DNA from: Diploptera punctata
Taxonomy: Eukaryota; Arthropoda; Insecta; Blattodea; Blaberidae
Assembly: GCA_030220185.1 (NCBI GenBank)
Contig: JASPKZ010002338.1
Location: 62,001-126,000 of the forward strand
Reading direction: 5' to 3'
DNA: 64,000 nt
Made by a program: the position numbers and the translations under genes. The notes under the pieces were generated by a model. The model was not told where the DNA came from, did not search any database, and worked only from the letters and a program-made list of their open reading frames with translations. This document shows, piece after piece, positions 8,681 to 18,903 of this stretch. The first letter of the stretch is position 1, and every line of letters begins with the position of its first letter.

Positions 8681-9444
8681 AATAATCCATTTATAGTAGC
8701 TTAAGGCTGATTTTTTTTAGTCTTGCGTTATTCCAGTAATATAATATAATAATATTACTTTAATACATACAGTAGATAATCAGTTGATTAATGTCTTTGA
8801 CGTCGTCCGATTCCTAATAGCCAATTTTGTCGGTCCATCCAATCTCTTGGCTGTATATGTTTCTCCTTCATGTATAAATATATTCCCTGAATATTACTTA
8901 CTTAATATTCATAACTATATGAGAAATTCTCTAATTTCGATGTGAATAATGTTCTATACTGCATTATTAAGTGAATATACTAATACTATTACTTACTAGA
9001 AAGTATTACATAAACGCTTATTCCAAATAAATATAATTCACTGCTTAAAATAAAATATATCTTCGTAGATTATCCTAAACTCTTAGTTGCATTGGTATGA
9101 ATAATTTGTATTTTTTGCAAGAATATAACGATTTTAATTGTGTTGTTAGTTGCATTATTACGTTTGTTTACTCGCTCGTCTTTTTTCATATAGGCCTATG
9201 TATATGTACGAATTATTCGTCAAAACGTTTATAACAAAATTTTGATAGAGGACTTCATTTCTATAGAGGTCCAAATTCCTAATAGTTTCATATATTCATG
9301 TCTCTTATTGAACGACTTTACATGCGCCGATTTAGACCTCTATTTTGAACTAGACCTGTAACCAGAATTCCAATATTTAAAAACAATGGTTGTTTTATAA
9401 AAATAATTTTAGGGCGAACAAAACCGCTATTTCAATACACTTTA
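8681..9444. other. AT-rich stretch, nothing recognised
   Basis: Low-complexity AT-rich DNA. Only faint LINE-like strings (around 8,820-8,870) are present; no frame or repeat family could be supported. Confidence 0.4.
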
Positions 9445-9460
9445 TTTAGATTACTGAATA

Positions 9461-10055
9461 CTTACTTACTTACTCACTGGCACTATCGAACCCGCAGGTT
9501 CATGGCCGCGCGGACATACGCTCTCCATACATCCCTATCCTGAGCTAATACTTTCCAATCATTCCCTGTATAAACTGTTATTCTCCCACCTCATTCTTGG
9601 TCTACCAATTGGGCGTTTTCCCTCTGGCTTTCCTACAAGAAGCTTCCATGCAAGTCTTTCATTCCCCATACGTGCAACATGTCCTGCCCATCGCAGTCTA
9701 CGAGACTTAACTGTTCTTATTACATCTGGCTTCCTATAAAGACCATTTAGTTCATTGTTATGCAGTCTTCTCCATTCACCTGTCTGTTCATCTCTCTTTG
9801 GTCCAAAAATTTTCCTAAGTACTTTATTCTCAAATACTTGTAATCTCCTTTCCTCCCTTAAAGTAAGAATCCATGTTTCGCACCCATATAATATAACTGG
9901 TAGAATAATAGTTTTATATATTTTCAGTTTAACGTTTTTTGAAAGGAGTTGGGACATCAAGAGTCTCTGCAATACATAATAGGACGCATTTCCAGAATTG
10001 AGCCTATGTTTAATTTCTTTGTGCATCTCATTCCTATTTGTGATTATTCTTCCTG
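9461..10055 (-). mobile_element. RTE-A 5'-truncated copy with 16-bp target duplication
   Basis: Starts on the left with the reverse complement of the (AAGT)n tail and runs through the 3' end of the RTE-A coding region. A 155-codon frame (9,559-10,026) covers LYGCETW, the GEWRRLHNNEL block, RLRWAGHVARM and GRPRMRWEN. A frame disruption lies near the last 30 codons (the C-terminal NYDLREVDYTG part is lost). Perfect duplication TTTAGATTACTGAATA at 9,445-9,460 and 10,056-10,071 shows it is a genuine retrotransposition event. Confidence 0.9.
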
Positions 10056-10082
10056 TTTAGATTACTGAATAGCAAACTAATT

Positions 10083-10487
10083 CCCTGGCACCAATGAACC
10101 CGGAGGTTTATGGCCGCGCAGACACATCCTCTCCATACATTCTTATCCTGAGCTAAATGTTTTTCAATCAACCCTTGTATAGTTCACCTCCCTCAAGTCA
10201 TGTTTAATATTATTCTCCTACCTCATTCTTGGCCTACCTACTGGGTCCTTTCCTTCTGTTTTTGCACAAAGATCATTTCCATGCTTCTTATTCCCGATTC
10301 GTGCCACATCGTAGTCTATGATACTGTTCATATGATTTCCAATAAAGATCATGTAGGCTATAGCACACTGTAAAATAGTCTTTTCCATTCACCTGTCTGT
10401 TCTTCTCTCTTTGATTCAAAAATTCTCCTAAGAACTGTATTCTCAAACACTCGTTATACTTTCTTCTCATTTAAAGTATAAGACCAA
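10083..10487 (-). mobile_element. Older RTE-A 3' fragment
   Basis: Diverged minus-strand match to the RTE-A 3' region, lacking the (AAGT)n tail. Contains recognisable but frameshifted blocks corresponding to the ENKVLRKIFGP and GHVARM region. Confidence 0.75.
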
Positions 10488-10488
10488 T

Positions 10489-11404
10489 TAGGACTCTTGT
10501 ACTAGAGCATGCCATTAAATCTTTAGAGAATGAGGAAGGCTTACAACTCAATGGTATTAATAAGCTGTTAGTTTATGCTGATGATATAGTACTACTGGCC
10601 GATAGCGAGGAGATACTAAGGCCAACACGCACACACTATTGAGTAACACTAAGAAATTAGGACTGGAAGTAAATATCAATAAAACTAAATATATGGTCAC
10701 ACGTAGAAATTCAGTATATAATGGAAATGGACAGCTAATGACAAATGAGGGAAATTTTGAGGAAGTGGCTAAATTCAAATACCTAGGAACAATAATCACA
10801 AATAGGAATGAGATGCACAAGGAAATTAAACATAGGCTCAATTCTGGAAATGCGTGCTATTATGCATTGCAGAGACTTTTGATGCCCCAACTCCTTTTAA
10901 AAAACGTTAAGCTGAAAATATATAAAACTATTATTCTACCAGTTATATTATATGGGTGCGAAACATGGACTCTTACTTTAAGGGAGGAAAGGAGATTACA
11001 TGTATTTGAGAATAAAGTACTTAGGAAAATTTTTGGATCAAAGAGAGATGAACAAACAGGTGAATGGAGAAGACTACATAACAATGAACTATATGGTCTT
11101 TATAGGAAACCAGATATAATAAGAACAGTCAAGTCTCATAGACTGCGGTGGGCAGGACATGTTGCGCGTATGGGGAATGAAAGACTTGCATGGAAGCTTT
11201 TTGTAGGAAAGCCAGAGGGAAAACGCCCAGTTGGTAGACCAAGAATGAGGTGGGAGAACAATATTAACTATGATTTGAGGGAAGTAGATTATACAGGAAA
11301 TGATTGGAAAGCATTATCTCAGGATAGAGATGTATGGAGAGCGTATGTCCGCGCGGCCATGAACCTGCGGGTTCGATAGTGCCAGTGAGTAAGTAAGTAA
11401 GTAA
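10489..11404 (+). mobile_element. RTE-A copy, RT end to tail
   Basis: Begins within the reverse-transcriptase palm: an open segment at 10,489-10,610 includes LLVYADD, the catalytic YxDD motif. A frame break follows, and the intact 246-codon C-terminal frame then runs to 11,379. Ends GATAGTGCCAGTGAGTAAGT and (AAGT)n at 11,404. Truncated at its 5' end next to an older inverted RTE-A fragment; no target duplication was identified. Confidence 0.85.
10639..11379 (+). pseudogene. RTE-A reverse transcriptase C-terminal portion (246 codons)
   Basis: The longest surviving RTE-A C-terminal frame besides 49,732-50,418. In order it shows: GLEVNINKTKYMV (thumb side of the RT), EVAKFKYLGTIIT, KIYKTIILPVILYGCETW, FENKVLRKIFG, RLRWAGHVARMGNE, KRPVGRPRMRWE and VWRAYVRAAMNLRVR before the stop. 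These blocks are the standard post-RT region of RTE-like LINEs. It is a fragment of a polyprotein, not a gene of its own: the palm motif lies in a different frame just upstream and the endonuclease is absent. Confidence 0.85.
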
Positions 11405-12638
11405 CATGCATGGAGTCAAATTAATAAATTAAATATAATAGACATAGGGGACATTGTATGTTTTGTTTACACAGAGGATGAAAGGATGGGATTTTTAAAT
11501 AATCCAAGCAGAAAACACTCCAAAACGATAGCAGACAACCACTTTGAGAGAATTCAGTGCGTGCTAGTTACCGGATTTCAAAATTGATTGCTGAGAAATA
11601 ATATCAAATCTAAAACACTCTCCAGGTTAAATGATGACACCCTTGTCTCAATGTTACGTCTCTCTACGAGTACTATCAGCCTGACGTAGATAAAATAGTG
11701 TCAGCGGTCTACTACGCGCCCTTCAAACGTTTGCACAGATAAACGTAAAGTACGTACGAATGGAAGGGATTAGTGCATATGTTTCAGGTTGTAAGGTCGC
11801 TCCGCCACTGATACTGCTTGGTACACCGAGATGACAACAACAGTCTTGAGTTCAATGAAAGGTGGAATGAGAAAGAAGTCACCCTCATTCGGCAGCTCCC
11901 CATGCCTGGTTTAGAGGACAAAACCAAAACTGTGCACAAAACATAGATAACGGTGTACAAATTGCTAGATCCAGTGGCGAGTCCGTTAGGATAATAGAGA
12001 ACCGATATAGGCGCTTCTCAATGTTAAATTTTTACAATGGCCGTATCGCCATTTAAATTTGACTGACGCGTAATTTCAACCGGTCACGCTGACTCTGTCG
12101 CATGAAAAGTACCCTATCCATATCCATTTAAAAATAAAATTGAAAGTTCAACACAAGCAATACCATTTCGTAAACAATTTTCGCATGTTTCATTTCTTGC
12201 TCTCTTCAGAAAAAAAATACAGGGACTTTTCAGATGTCTTTAACTATAAATTATTTTCAGTTTTTTTTTTCAAAATTCATTTAAAAAAAGTTGACAATAA
12301 TAATAACACCAAAATAGTAATACTTCCAAATAGATAGTTCGTTTTTTCTTTAAGAGTGGACAGACAGAATAAAATAGAAAGTATTGTAACAATTAAAAAT
12401 TTTAACCTCATCTTGCATACAAAACAAGTCATAAGGCAGTGAGCTAAGCGTTCGCTGGCTTGCTGTGCAAAGAAGAAAGCTTTTCATTGGAGGAAGGAAA
12501 CGTATTGTAGCTCTACTGTGCAGTTAGTTTACTCGCGTGAATCACGCGTTACAACTTGGAATGTTCGAGATCAAGAGTCCGCTCATTTTTTTTTTTTTTG
12601 CCAAGTGAACTTAATTTCATTTCACATTTTAAACATAA
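11405..12638. other. No gene recognised
   Basis: About 1.2 kb with somewhat higher GC than surrounding DNA in its first half (11,500-12,100). No repeat family seen elsewhere in the window, no splice-flanked open segment. Could be unique intronic or intergenic DNA. Confidence 0.35.
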
Positions 12639-12918
12639 GGTGATCCCACTACAGGCCTTAGAAGGGCCTTTGAGTAGTAGGGGGTTAAGGCACCCACTTT
12701 TTGTAGATAATTGGTATTTTATGCCAACCAGATTATTACCCCTACTTTACGGTCGCCTTTACCCCCAGAACAAACGTCTGGTACTCATTTCCATTAGAGG
12801 GTGAGTCGACCCCAGGGCCATAGTGGCACCAGAAGGTATTTGTCAGTTTAAAAATCCTGACGCCACCGTGACTCGAACCCACGACCTTCTGACTTGTAGT
12901 GTAGTGCCTTAACCATTA
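12639..12918 (-). mobile_element. SINE1 copy
   Basis: Minus orientation, most of the element present from gatcccactacaggcc to the tRNA-like head at ~12,915. More diverged than the 17.7-kb copy. Target duplication not clear. Confidence 0.8.
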
Positions 12919-13030
12919 TGTAAATAAACATTAACATGTACTGTATTCAACAAGTGATGCACCCCTAACTGGCTCGTATGGAATGATAACATTATTTCAA
13001 AATATTAAAAAATATGAATGAACATAATAC

Positions 13031-13335
13031 AGGGTGTACATAAAAGAATATAGCGATTTTAAAGGTGTGGAATTATACTTTAACTATGACAAAAACAAAA
13101 CTCATGTTAAATGAAAGAGTAACATCTCCAGTTTACATTATAAGTTCATAGGTGTTCAATGTGAGCCCCGTTTGTTAGAGAACACACATCCAACAACCTG
13201 TAGGCTAATTCTTCCCATACATCAATAACCATGTCTGGATCGATGGCAGCAACAGCTTCTCGAATCCCGTCTTCAACTCAGGCAGGTTAGCAGGAAATGG
13301 AGGCAAGTAGACTGTCCATCACAAAACACCAAAGG
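13031..13335 (-). pseudogene. DDE transposase C-terminal fragment (DUF4817/mariner-like type)
   Basis: Starts at an element end (acagggtgtacataaaag). Read on the minus strand with frameshifts it gives blocks resembling CNFFxxGF, LKxxIREAxAAIDxDM and WEELxYRxxVCxxxxGxH, the familiar C-terminal part of an insect Tc1/mariner-type transposase whose N-terminus is the DUF4817 helix-turn-helix. The N-terminal pieces lie at 15.1-15.5 kb. SINE2b, deleted RTE-A and SINE1 insertions lie between them. Assignment is from remembered family patterns. Confidence 0.5.
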
Positions 13336-13491
13336 AAAAAAATTGCATGGGTGATCTATTTATTTATTTATTTTTATTTATCTTATTTATTTATTTAGTC
13401 TGGTGAAGTTAAGGTCATGTGGGCTTCTCTTCCACTCAGCAGGTCAAACATATTACATAAGAATATAACAATAATAATTTACTCTAATATT

Positions 13492-13874
13492 TTTTTTTTC
13501 AAATGCCCCAGGTTTGTCTTTCGACATTCCTGGTTTCTCTCCTGGCATGGCATAATTGTAACCCACTTCTAAGGTTGGGGCGCCTGGAAGGCGGGGTTAT
13601 GTTGCCCTGATGATATGATGGGTGATGATGATAATGGTGCGCCAGGAGAGTCCCTAATCCTAAGCTTAACATAAGATGAATATGAATGATGATGATTGTG
13701 ATGGCCATATGATTTCGGGGACGTTTGGGCCTTAAAGTTTTCCTGACATTTGTCTTACAGGTGAGGAAAAACCCCTATAAAAACCTCACCCAGAAAAACT
13801 GTCCCAACCGGGGATCGAACCCGGACCCGCTGCGTGACAAGGCAGCACGCTACCCCGAGACCACAGCGGTGGAC
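13492..13874 (-). mobile_element. SINE2b copy with 15-bp target duplication
   Basis: Minus orientation, 383 bp. The tRNA-like head at the right end includes GGTTCGATCCCCGGTT-like B box and gtagcgtgctgccttgtcac. The body shares 'cctgacatttgtcttacagg' with SINE2a, but the 3' half is a different tail (aagcttaggattaggga ... cctggggcatttg) ending in A-rich sequence. ATTTACTCTAATATT occurs at 13,477-13,491 and 13,875-13,889. Confidence 0.9.
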
Positions 13875-13925
13875 ATTTACTCTAATATTAAATACTAAAT
13901 GAAGATTTGATCTATAAGATGGTAC

Positions 13926-14290
13926 CTTTTTTTTTTTTTTGCAAATGCCCCAGGTTGTCTTTCAATATTCCTGGTGTTCTCTCCTGGCATGACATACTTG
14001 TAACCCACTTCTGAGGTTGGGGCACCTGGAAGGCGGGGATTATGTTGCCCCGATGATATGGTGGGTGATAATGATGATAGTGGTGCACCAGGAAAGTCCC
14101 TAATCCTAAGCTTAATCTAAGATGAATATGAATGATGATGATTGCGATGGCCATATGATTTTAGGGACCATTTGGGCCTTAAAGTTTGTCTTACAGGTGA
14201 GGAAAAACCTCAATAAAAACCTCACCCAGAAAAACTGTCCCGACCGGGGATCGAACCCGGGCCCGCTACACCGAGACTGCAGCAGTGGAC
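13926..14290 (-). mobile_element. Second SINE2b copy
   Basis: Minus orientation, about 365 bp and close to the copy 50 bp upstream, with a (T)16 run marking the 3' end on this strand. Part of the head is shortened (14,255-14,285). No clean target duplication. Confidence 0.85.
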
Positions 14291-14409
14291 ATAATATCTA
14301 TTATATTATGATCTATAATACAACCAGTTATTGATAGTTAATATTAAGACAAACTAATAATAAAATGTGTTCAAACAAGATAAATTAAGTTGTTGATAGA
14401 CCGTCCTTC

Positions 14410-14788
14410 CCCTCCATGGTATCTTTACCTTGTCGTGGTGGAGTGGCTTGCGTGCTTAAATGATCCTGAGAGCTATGCCGGCAGTAGCATTGCTGCCGAT
14501 AGGGTTACCCATGCCGGACTGGTAGAAGGTGATAAGCCAGATGAAAAAAGTACCTTGGTCAAAAGAGTGACGATCTTTCACCGTAAAAATACAACCGTCA
14601 AGAAATGCGGACATGGGTTCAACTGGGGTAAAATTTTCCGGAGGTCAAATATTCCCCCATTCGGTTCTCCGGGCAGGGACTACTTCAGGGAACCCATGCC
14701 AAGGGCTCAAGGGATGTATGGAGAGCTTATGTCCACGCGGCCATGAACCTATGGGTTCGATAGTGCCAGTGAGTAAGTAAGTAAGAAA
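14410..14788 (+). mobile_element. Internally deleted RTE-A: intact ends, 15-bp target duplication
   Basis: Carries the RTE-A 5' end (ccatggtatctttaccttgt, then the LNDPESYAG and RVTIFHRKNTTVKKCGHG coding blocks), about 300 bp, joined directly at ~14,712 to the last ~75 bp of the element (gatgtatggagagcttatgt ... GATAGTGCCAGTGAGTAAGT). GATAGACCGTCCTTC flanks it at 14,395-14,409 and 14,789-14,803. The 2.8 kb between, encoding endonuclease and RT, is missing. The structure suggests a non-autonomous derivative mobilised in trans, or a deletion after insertion. Confidence 0.9.
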
Positions 14789-14883
14789 GATAGACCGTCC
14801 TTCTCTAAAGAAAATGAGATATAGAAAACTAATTTTACAGTTATATAATATTTAAACAAATGAAAATATTTAATTTTAATATT

Positions 14884-15065
14884 GGCCCTGGGGTCGACTC
14901 AGCCTCTAACGGAAATGAGTACCAGATGCTTGTTCTGGGGGTAAAGGCGGCCGTCACGCAGGGCTGACAACCCGGCTGACATAAAGTGCTGATTGTCTAG
15001 AAAAGTGGGAGCCTTATCCTCTTACTACCCCAAGGGCCTCCGGGCCTGTTGTGGGATCACTTTAC
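14884..15065 (+). mobile_element. SINE1, 5'-truncated
   Basis: Plus orientation from ggccctggggtcgactcag to the 3' end gttgtgggatcacttta. tRNA head missing. Confidence 0.85.
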
Positions 15066-15142
15066 TTATTTACTTACTATTATTTTCATAAATGATTTAT
15101 TAATTGTTAAAAGAATACTATCAATGAGGTGAATAAGTTAGT

Positions 15143-15320
15143 TTGTTATTAAATAATTCTTTAGCTCGGAGGCCACTGAAGATAAGCCCTGTCGTCTGGA
15201 CCATGATGACCAATCCAATAATTACAGTGTGCAAGGTTTTACGAAAATGCTTACATATGCATCCCTACTGTATACAATTGTTACAGGCTCTAAAGCCTAC
15301 TGATAACGCTGACTTTGTGC
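15143..15320 (+). pseudogene. Transposase helix-turn-helix fragment, plus strand
   Basis: The plus-strand frame reads VCKVLRKCLHMHPYCIQLLQ then ALKPTDNADF, resembling the second DNA-binding part of DUF4817-type insect transposases (VxRVLRKRLHMxPYxxQLLQ pattern). It abuts, tail to tail, the N-terminal part of the same family on the opposite strand. A local inversion within one element, or two fragments joined, would explain this. Confidence 0.5.
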
Positions 15321-15512
15321 AGCAGCAACATTCTCCTTAGAAACTCTTGGTCGCCCCACACGTATGTCTTTACACAGACAACCAGTCATTGCGAACTCAT
15401 GTCTTCGACAAATGTTGTTAGCATTAGAGGGATCAAGATTAAACTGCCTACAAAATGTATGTTGAATTGTTACAACTGATTTACAACTCTCCAACTGCAA
15501 AACATAAAACAT
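15297..15512 (-). pseudogene. DUF4817-type transposase N-terminus, minus strand
   Basis: The minus-strand frame includes CKSVVTIQHTFCRQF, NNICRRHEFAMTGCLCKD and GRPRVSKENV. This matches the N-terminal helix-turn-helix of an insect transposase family (F-x-x-TGCLCKGxxxGRPRVSxE). The next block of the protein is on the plus strand at 15,143-15,320 and the C-terminus on the minus strand at 13.0-13.3 kb. Confidence 0.55.
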
Positions 15513-15589
15513 TTTCTATTGAGTTGCCATCTTTTTTATTACTGTTGCCATAGAAACAAAACAAAAGAAAGATAAAAAAAATCAGGAAT

Positions 15590-15840
15590 TTATTAAATTA
15601 ATTGTAAAGATTGTGAAAGGATATACATAGGAAAAATAAAAAGGAATTTAAATACAAGATTAAAGGAACACCTTAGAAATGTTAAAAATGGAGAAACAGA
15701 AAAATCTGCAATATGGTCAGAAAAACACAATAGAAACCAAAACAAAATTTTTTTAACAATTGGAAAAACTGAAGGAACTCACAATTTGGGAAAAAATTTA
15801 CATATGCAAGAATAAAAACATAACTATGAATTTTGAAATA
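15590..15840 (+). pseudogene. PLE GIY-YIG endonuclease fragment
   Basis: The plus-strand frame reads CKDCERIYIGKIKRNLNTRL followed by KEHLRNVKNGETEKSAIW. This is the GIY-YIG core of Penelope-like elements: Cys pair, YIG, the Arg in NLNTRLKEH and the SAI helix. The frame is lost after about 70 codons. The terminal string at 16,134-16,173, shared with window bases 1-40, may be its end. A PLE subfamily distinct from those at 29-33 kb. Confidence 0.65.
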
Positions 15841-16633
15841 CCCGGTGATAAGGAGAGGGGATTGATTTGGAAGTTCGTTGGTAAGCCAACAGATGGCGCA
15901 GAGGTCAGTCTGCAGGAGAGGATGCCGTTGGACATCAGTTGTGAACGTGATACAGCATTGAGAATGTCACAAATGCAGTGAAGAAACTCGAGTCTGCAAG
16001 GGAGTTAAGAAGTATGATTTTTTGTCTGGACATCTTACCTCAATATTAATGTTGATTTGTTCTTGAACATCTTTCAAAACAATTCTGTTTTATCGTCAGC
16101 TTTCCCATAGGACAAAAAATAATATAATTAAAATAACCTCAAAATATCACTTCCTAAAATTAAATATTAAGAAGTATGAGGTGAGTCAAAACTCAACACA
16201 AATTAAAACAAAAGAAAGATATCCGCTCACTCACACAACTAAAACTATCTTATTTCAGTCTGCACACAACTTCCTACGCCTCATCTCAGTGATAATATTA
16301 TTTGAAACTACTATATTCTTTTATGTACACACTGTATATGCAAAATATATACCAACAAAAATTAATGATTGAATAAACTTACAGTTAAGATTGAGTTATT
16401 TGCATTTTATTATAATTTAAAGAAATTTCCTGACAATTTACAAAATGAAGTACAAATTCTAATACAATAATTAAAAATACATTTTTGTAACATGAAATGA
16501 TTTTTTATTTATCCCTAAAATGAAATAAATGCCGATATGAATTTATGTCCATACAGTTTCTACTGATTGCACTTGCTTCTTTACTTATAAAGTTATTAAC
16601 TACAATATGAATTTGTTATGAATAATTATAATG
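15841..16633. other. PLE 3' debris and AT-rich DNA
   Basis: No frame. 15,870-16,010 is comparatively GC-rich and non-repetitive within the window; 16,134-16,173 repeats bases 1-40. Probable PLE 3' flank followed by AT-rich sequence. Confidence 0.3.
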
Positions 16634-16733
16634 ACCAGATGGTGTTTGGGGTATATTTGGACCTTAAAGTTTCCTGACATTTGTCTTACAGGTTAGGGAA
16701 AACCCCAAAAAAACCTAACCCAGAAAACTTGTA
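16634..16733 (-). mobile_element. SINE2 body fragment
   Basis: 100 bp of the central SINE2 body (tcctgacatttgtcttacag, then aacctaacccagaaaacttg) in minus orientation; neither head nor tail. Confidence 0.75.
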
Positions 16734-17280
16734 CGAATGCATTTAGCTCCAACAGCAGTGTCATTGCATCATCTGCTAGCAAAGCCACATCATCAGTTAA
16801 GTATAGATCATTTGATTATCATTTTAAAACATATTTTAACATAAAAGTAAAAACCAAAGCTTCAGCATGAAATTTGGAATAAACAAGCAAGTGAAATGGT
16901 GTATAAAATACATCAGTTGTTTCTTAATGGGGCACAACATAACTTCATACTATATATATAACAGTGTTGCCAAAATGAAAGCTGCAAGTTTGAAATAGGA
17001 CATTCACTGTTTAAAAAACACTACCAAAATAGCTGTTTATCTGTTGTAGAAATAATTTAAAAGGAACAGCACAATGATCAGTTACAATTCTGTTTGTTTT
17101 CATTTCAGTCTAACATTCACTCAAAACTCACAAATTATCGTTAAAAAAACTTTCTTTAACATTAGAAAATAAATTAAGTAATAGTAACTTTTATAATTTG
17201 AAGAAATTCAATGTTTTTTTCTTAAAATATAATTTTTTTTTTTTCTAAGGCGCTGATGAAAATATTAAACACAGACAAAC
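16734..17280. other. No gene recognised
   Basis: AT-rich, with poly-A and poly-T runs. The final 30 bp begin the tR repeat (ggtgctcaggaatt at ~17,289). Confidence 0.3.
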
Positions 17281-17332
17281 TACTCCTGGTGCTCAGGAAT
17301 TATAAGAGAAAGATTTGTGTTTAGATTGGAAT

Positions 17333-17404
17333 GCTCAGGTAACTCAGTTGGTAAAGCATTGGCATAGAAAGGCCAAAGGTCCTGGGTTCAAACCCCATCT
17401 GAGT
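17333..17404 (+). repeat. tR repeat: tRNA-like cloverleaf, copy 1
   Basis: Folds like a tRNA: 7-bp acceptor GCTCAGG/TCTGAGT, D-arm with A-box AACTCAGTTGGTAAAGCA, and T-arm with B-box GGTTCAAACCCC. The anticodon loop region (ggcatagaaaggcc) is one base too long. Flanks ('catttagattggaat' before, 'tctcttcaaat' after) are shared with the other copies, so it is a dispersed repeat rather than an isolated tRNA gene. Confidence 0.6.
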
Positions 17405-17564
17405 GTATATTTTCTCTTCAAATAAAGACAAACATTTGTCACTTTGCAGCAAATTTATGTCACATGCTTCTTATCAGCTGTTGTGATGTCTTCCTGACGA
17501 GATGACCAATATGTAAACACTGAAATAAAAACAAGAACAAATTTCTGAAAATTAATTACTATGG

Positions 17565-17565
<1 letters not shown>

Positions 17566-17622
<57 letters not shown>

Positions 17623-17672
17623 AAGTTGTGATTTGAACTCTAGTTTCAAAAATTTGTATGTTTAGCACTCTG

Positions 17673-17703
<31 letters not shown>
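17566..17703. repeat. (TA)n and (TATG)n microsatellites
   Basis: (TA)n at 17,566-17,618 and a (TATG)n run at 17,677-17,703, the latter immediately before SINE1; both continue in short form after the SINE (~18,001). Confidence 0.95.
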
Positions 17704-18000
17704 GGGGCACGCCGTAGCGTAGTGGTTAAGGCACTGAGCTACAAGCCAGAGGGTCGAGGGTTCAAGTCCCGTTGGGGTCAGGATTTTTAAACTGACCCAA
17801 ACCCTCTGGCGGCACTATGGCCCTGGGATTGACTCAGCCTCTAACTGAAATGAGTACCAGATGCCTGTTCTGGGGTAAAGGCGGCCGTCACGCAGGGCTG
17901 ACAACCCGGCTGACATAAAGTGCCGATTGTCTAGAAAAAGTGGAAGCCTTAACCTCCTACTACTCCAAGGGCCTCCGGGCCTGTTGTGGGATCACTTTTA
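17704..18000 (+). mobile_element. SINE1, full-length reference copy
   Basis: Complete plus-strand copy. Head: ggggcacgccgtagcgtagt, ggttaaggcact, gtcgagggttcaagtcccg (B box), then the SINE body to gttgtgggatcactttt. Inserted in (TATG)n, so (TATG)/(TGTA) repeats flank both sides. No reading frame. Confidence 0.9.
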
Positions 18001-18091
18001 ATGTATGTATGTATATATATATATATATGTTATAATTAAATGTTTAACATTGAGCAATGCAAGCTTAATATGGAATGATAAGAAAAATAAA

Positions 18092-18166
18092 TGCCTGGAC
18101 GGGATTCGACCCGGATCTCTGAGTCTGTACCTCAGCGTGATATCCATTACACTACCAGACGAATCC
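18092..18166 (-). repeat. tRNA-like sequence
   Basis: On the minus strand tggtagtgtaatggatatca is A-box-like and gggtcgaatcccgt is B-box-like at tRNA-like spacing. The acceptor stem does not pair well, so this is a tRNA pseudogene or SINE head. It lies between (TA)n runs and a 25-bp inverted repeat (18,190-18,222 versus 18,302-18,333, 'tattctccattatta'). Confidence 0.4.
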
Positions 18167-18338
18167 AATTCAAACACTTACTTTTCATATATATATATAT
18201 ATTATATTCTCCATTATTACTATTATGTCGTGAGAACTCGGTCTTCACTGCCATCTAGTAGCTGACTATAACAAGTAAGCAAATTAAAGAGAATATTTTT
18301 ATAAGTAATAATGGAGAATATAATACATATATAAGAAA

Positions 18339-18856
18339 AATAATAGGAACAATAATCACAAACAGGAATGAGATGCACAAAGAAATTAAACATAGGCTCA
18401 ATTCTGGAAATGCGTGCTATTATGCATTGCAGAGACTCTTGATGTCCCAACTCCTTTCAAAAAACGTTAAGCTGAAAATATATAAATCAGATATTCTCCC
18501 AGTTACATTACATGAATACGAAACATGGACTCTTACTTTATGGGAGGAAAATTTGAAAATAAAGTACTTACGAAAATTTTTGGACCAAAGAGAGATGAAC
18601 AGACAGTGAATAGAGAGACTACATAACAGTCAACTGCATGATCTTTATAGGAAGCCGGATATAAGAACAGTTAAGTCTCAGACTGAGATGGGAGGTCATG
18701 TGGCATGAGTGGGGAATGAAAGAGTTGCGTGGAAGCTTCTTGTAGGAAAACCAGAAGGAAAACGTCCAGTTGGTAGACCAATAATGAGGTGGGAGAACAA
18801 CATTATCCATGATTTGAAGGAAGTAGATTATGCAGGAGATGATTGGAAAACATAAT
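18339..18856 (+). mobile_element. RTE-A fragment, 5'- and 3'-truncated
   Basis: Begins at the EFKYLGTIIT-equivalent and ends before the tail. The frame 18,373-18,609 holds KEIKHRLNSGNACYYALQRL then breaks. Several codons are deleted around YEYETWTLTLWEE. It runs into SINE5 at 18,862. Confidence 0.8.
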
Positions 18857-18903
18857 AAGTAGCAGCTCCAGGTTGAGAAGACCATCCCTATACTGGCTGG
18901 ATC

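Noticed and set aside
9755..9979. 74-codon ORF beginning MLCSLLHSPVCSSLF, repeated at 10,860, 22,511, 50,027 and 63,435
   Set aside because: It is the antisense shadow of the conserved RTE-A C-terminal region, open because of that region's codon bias; recurrence only reflects repeat copy number.
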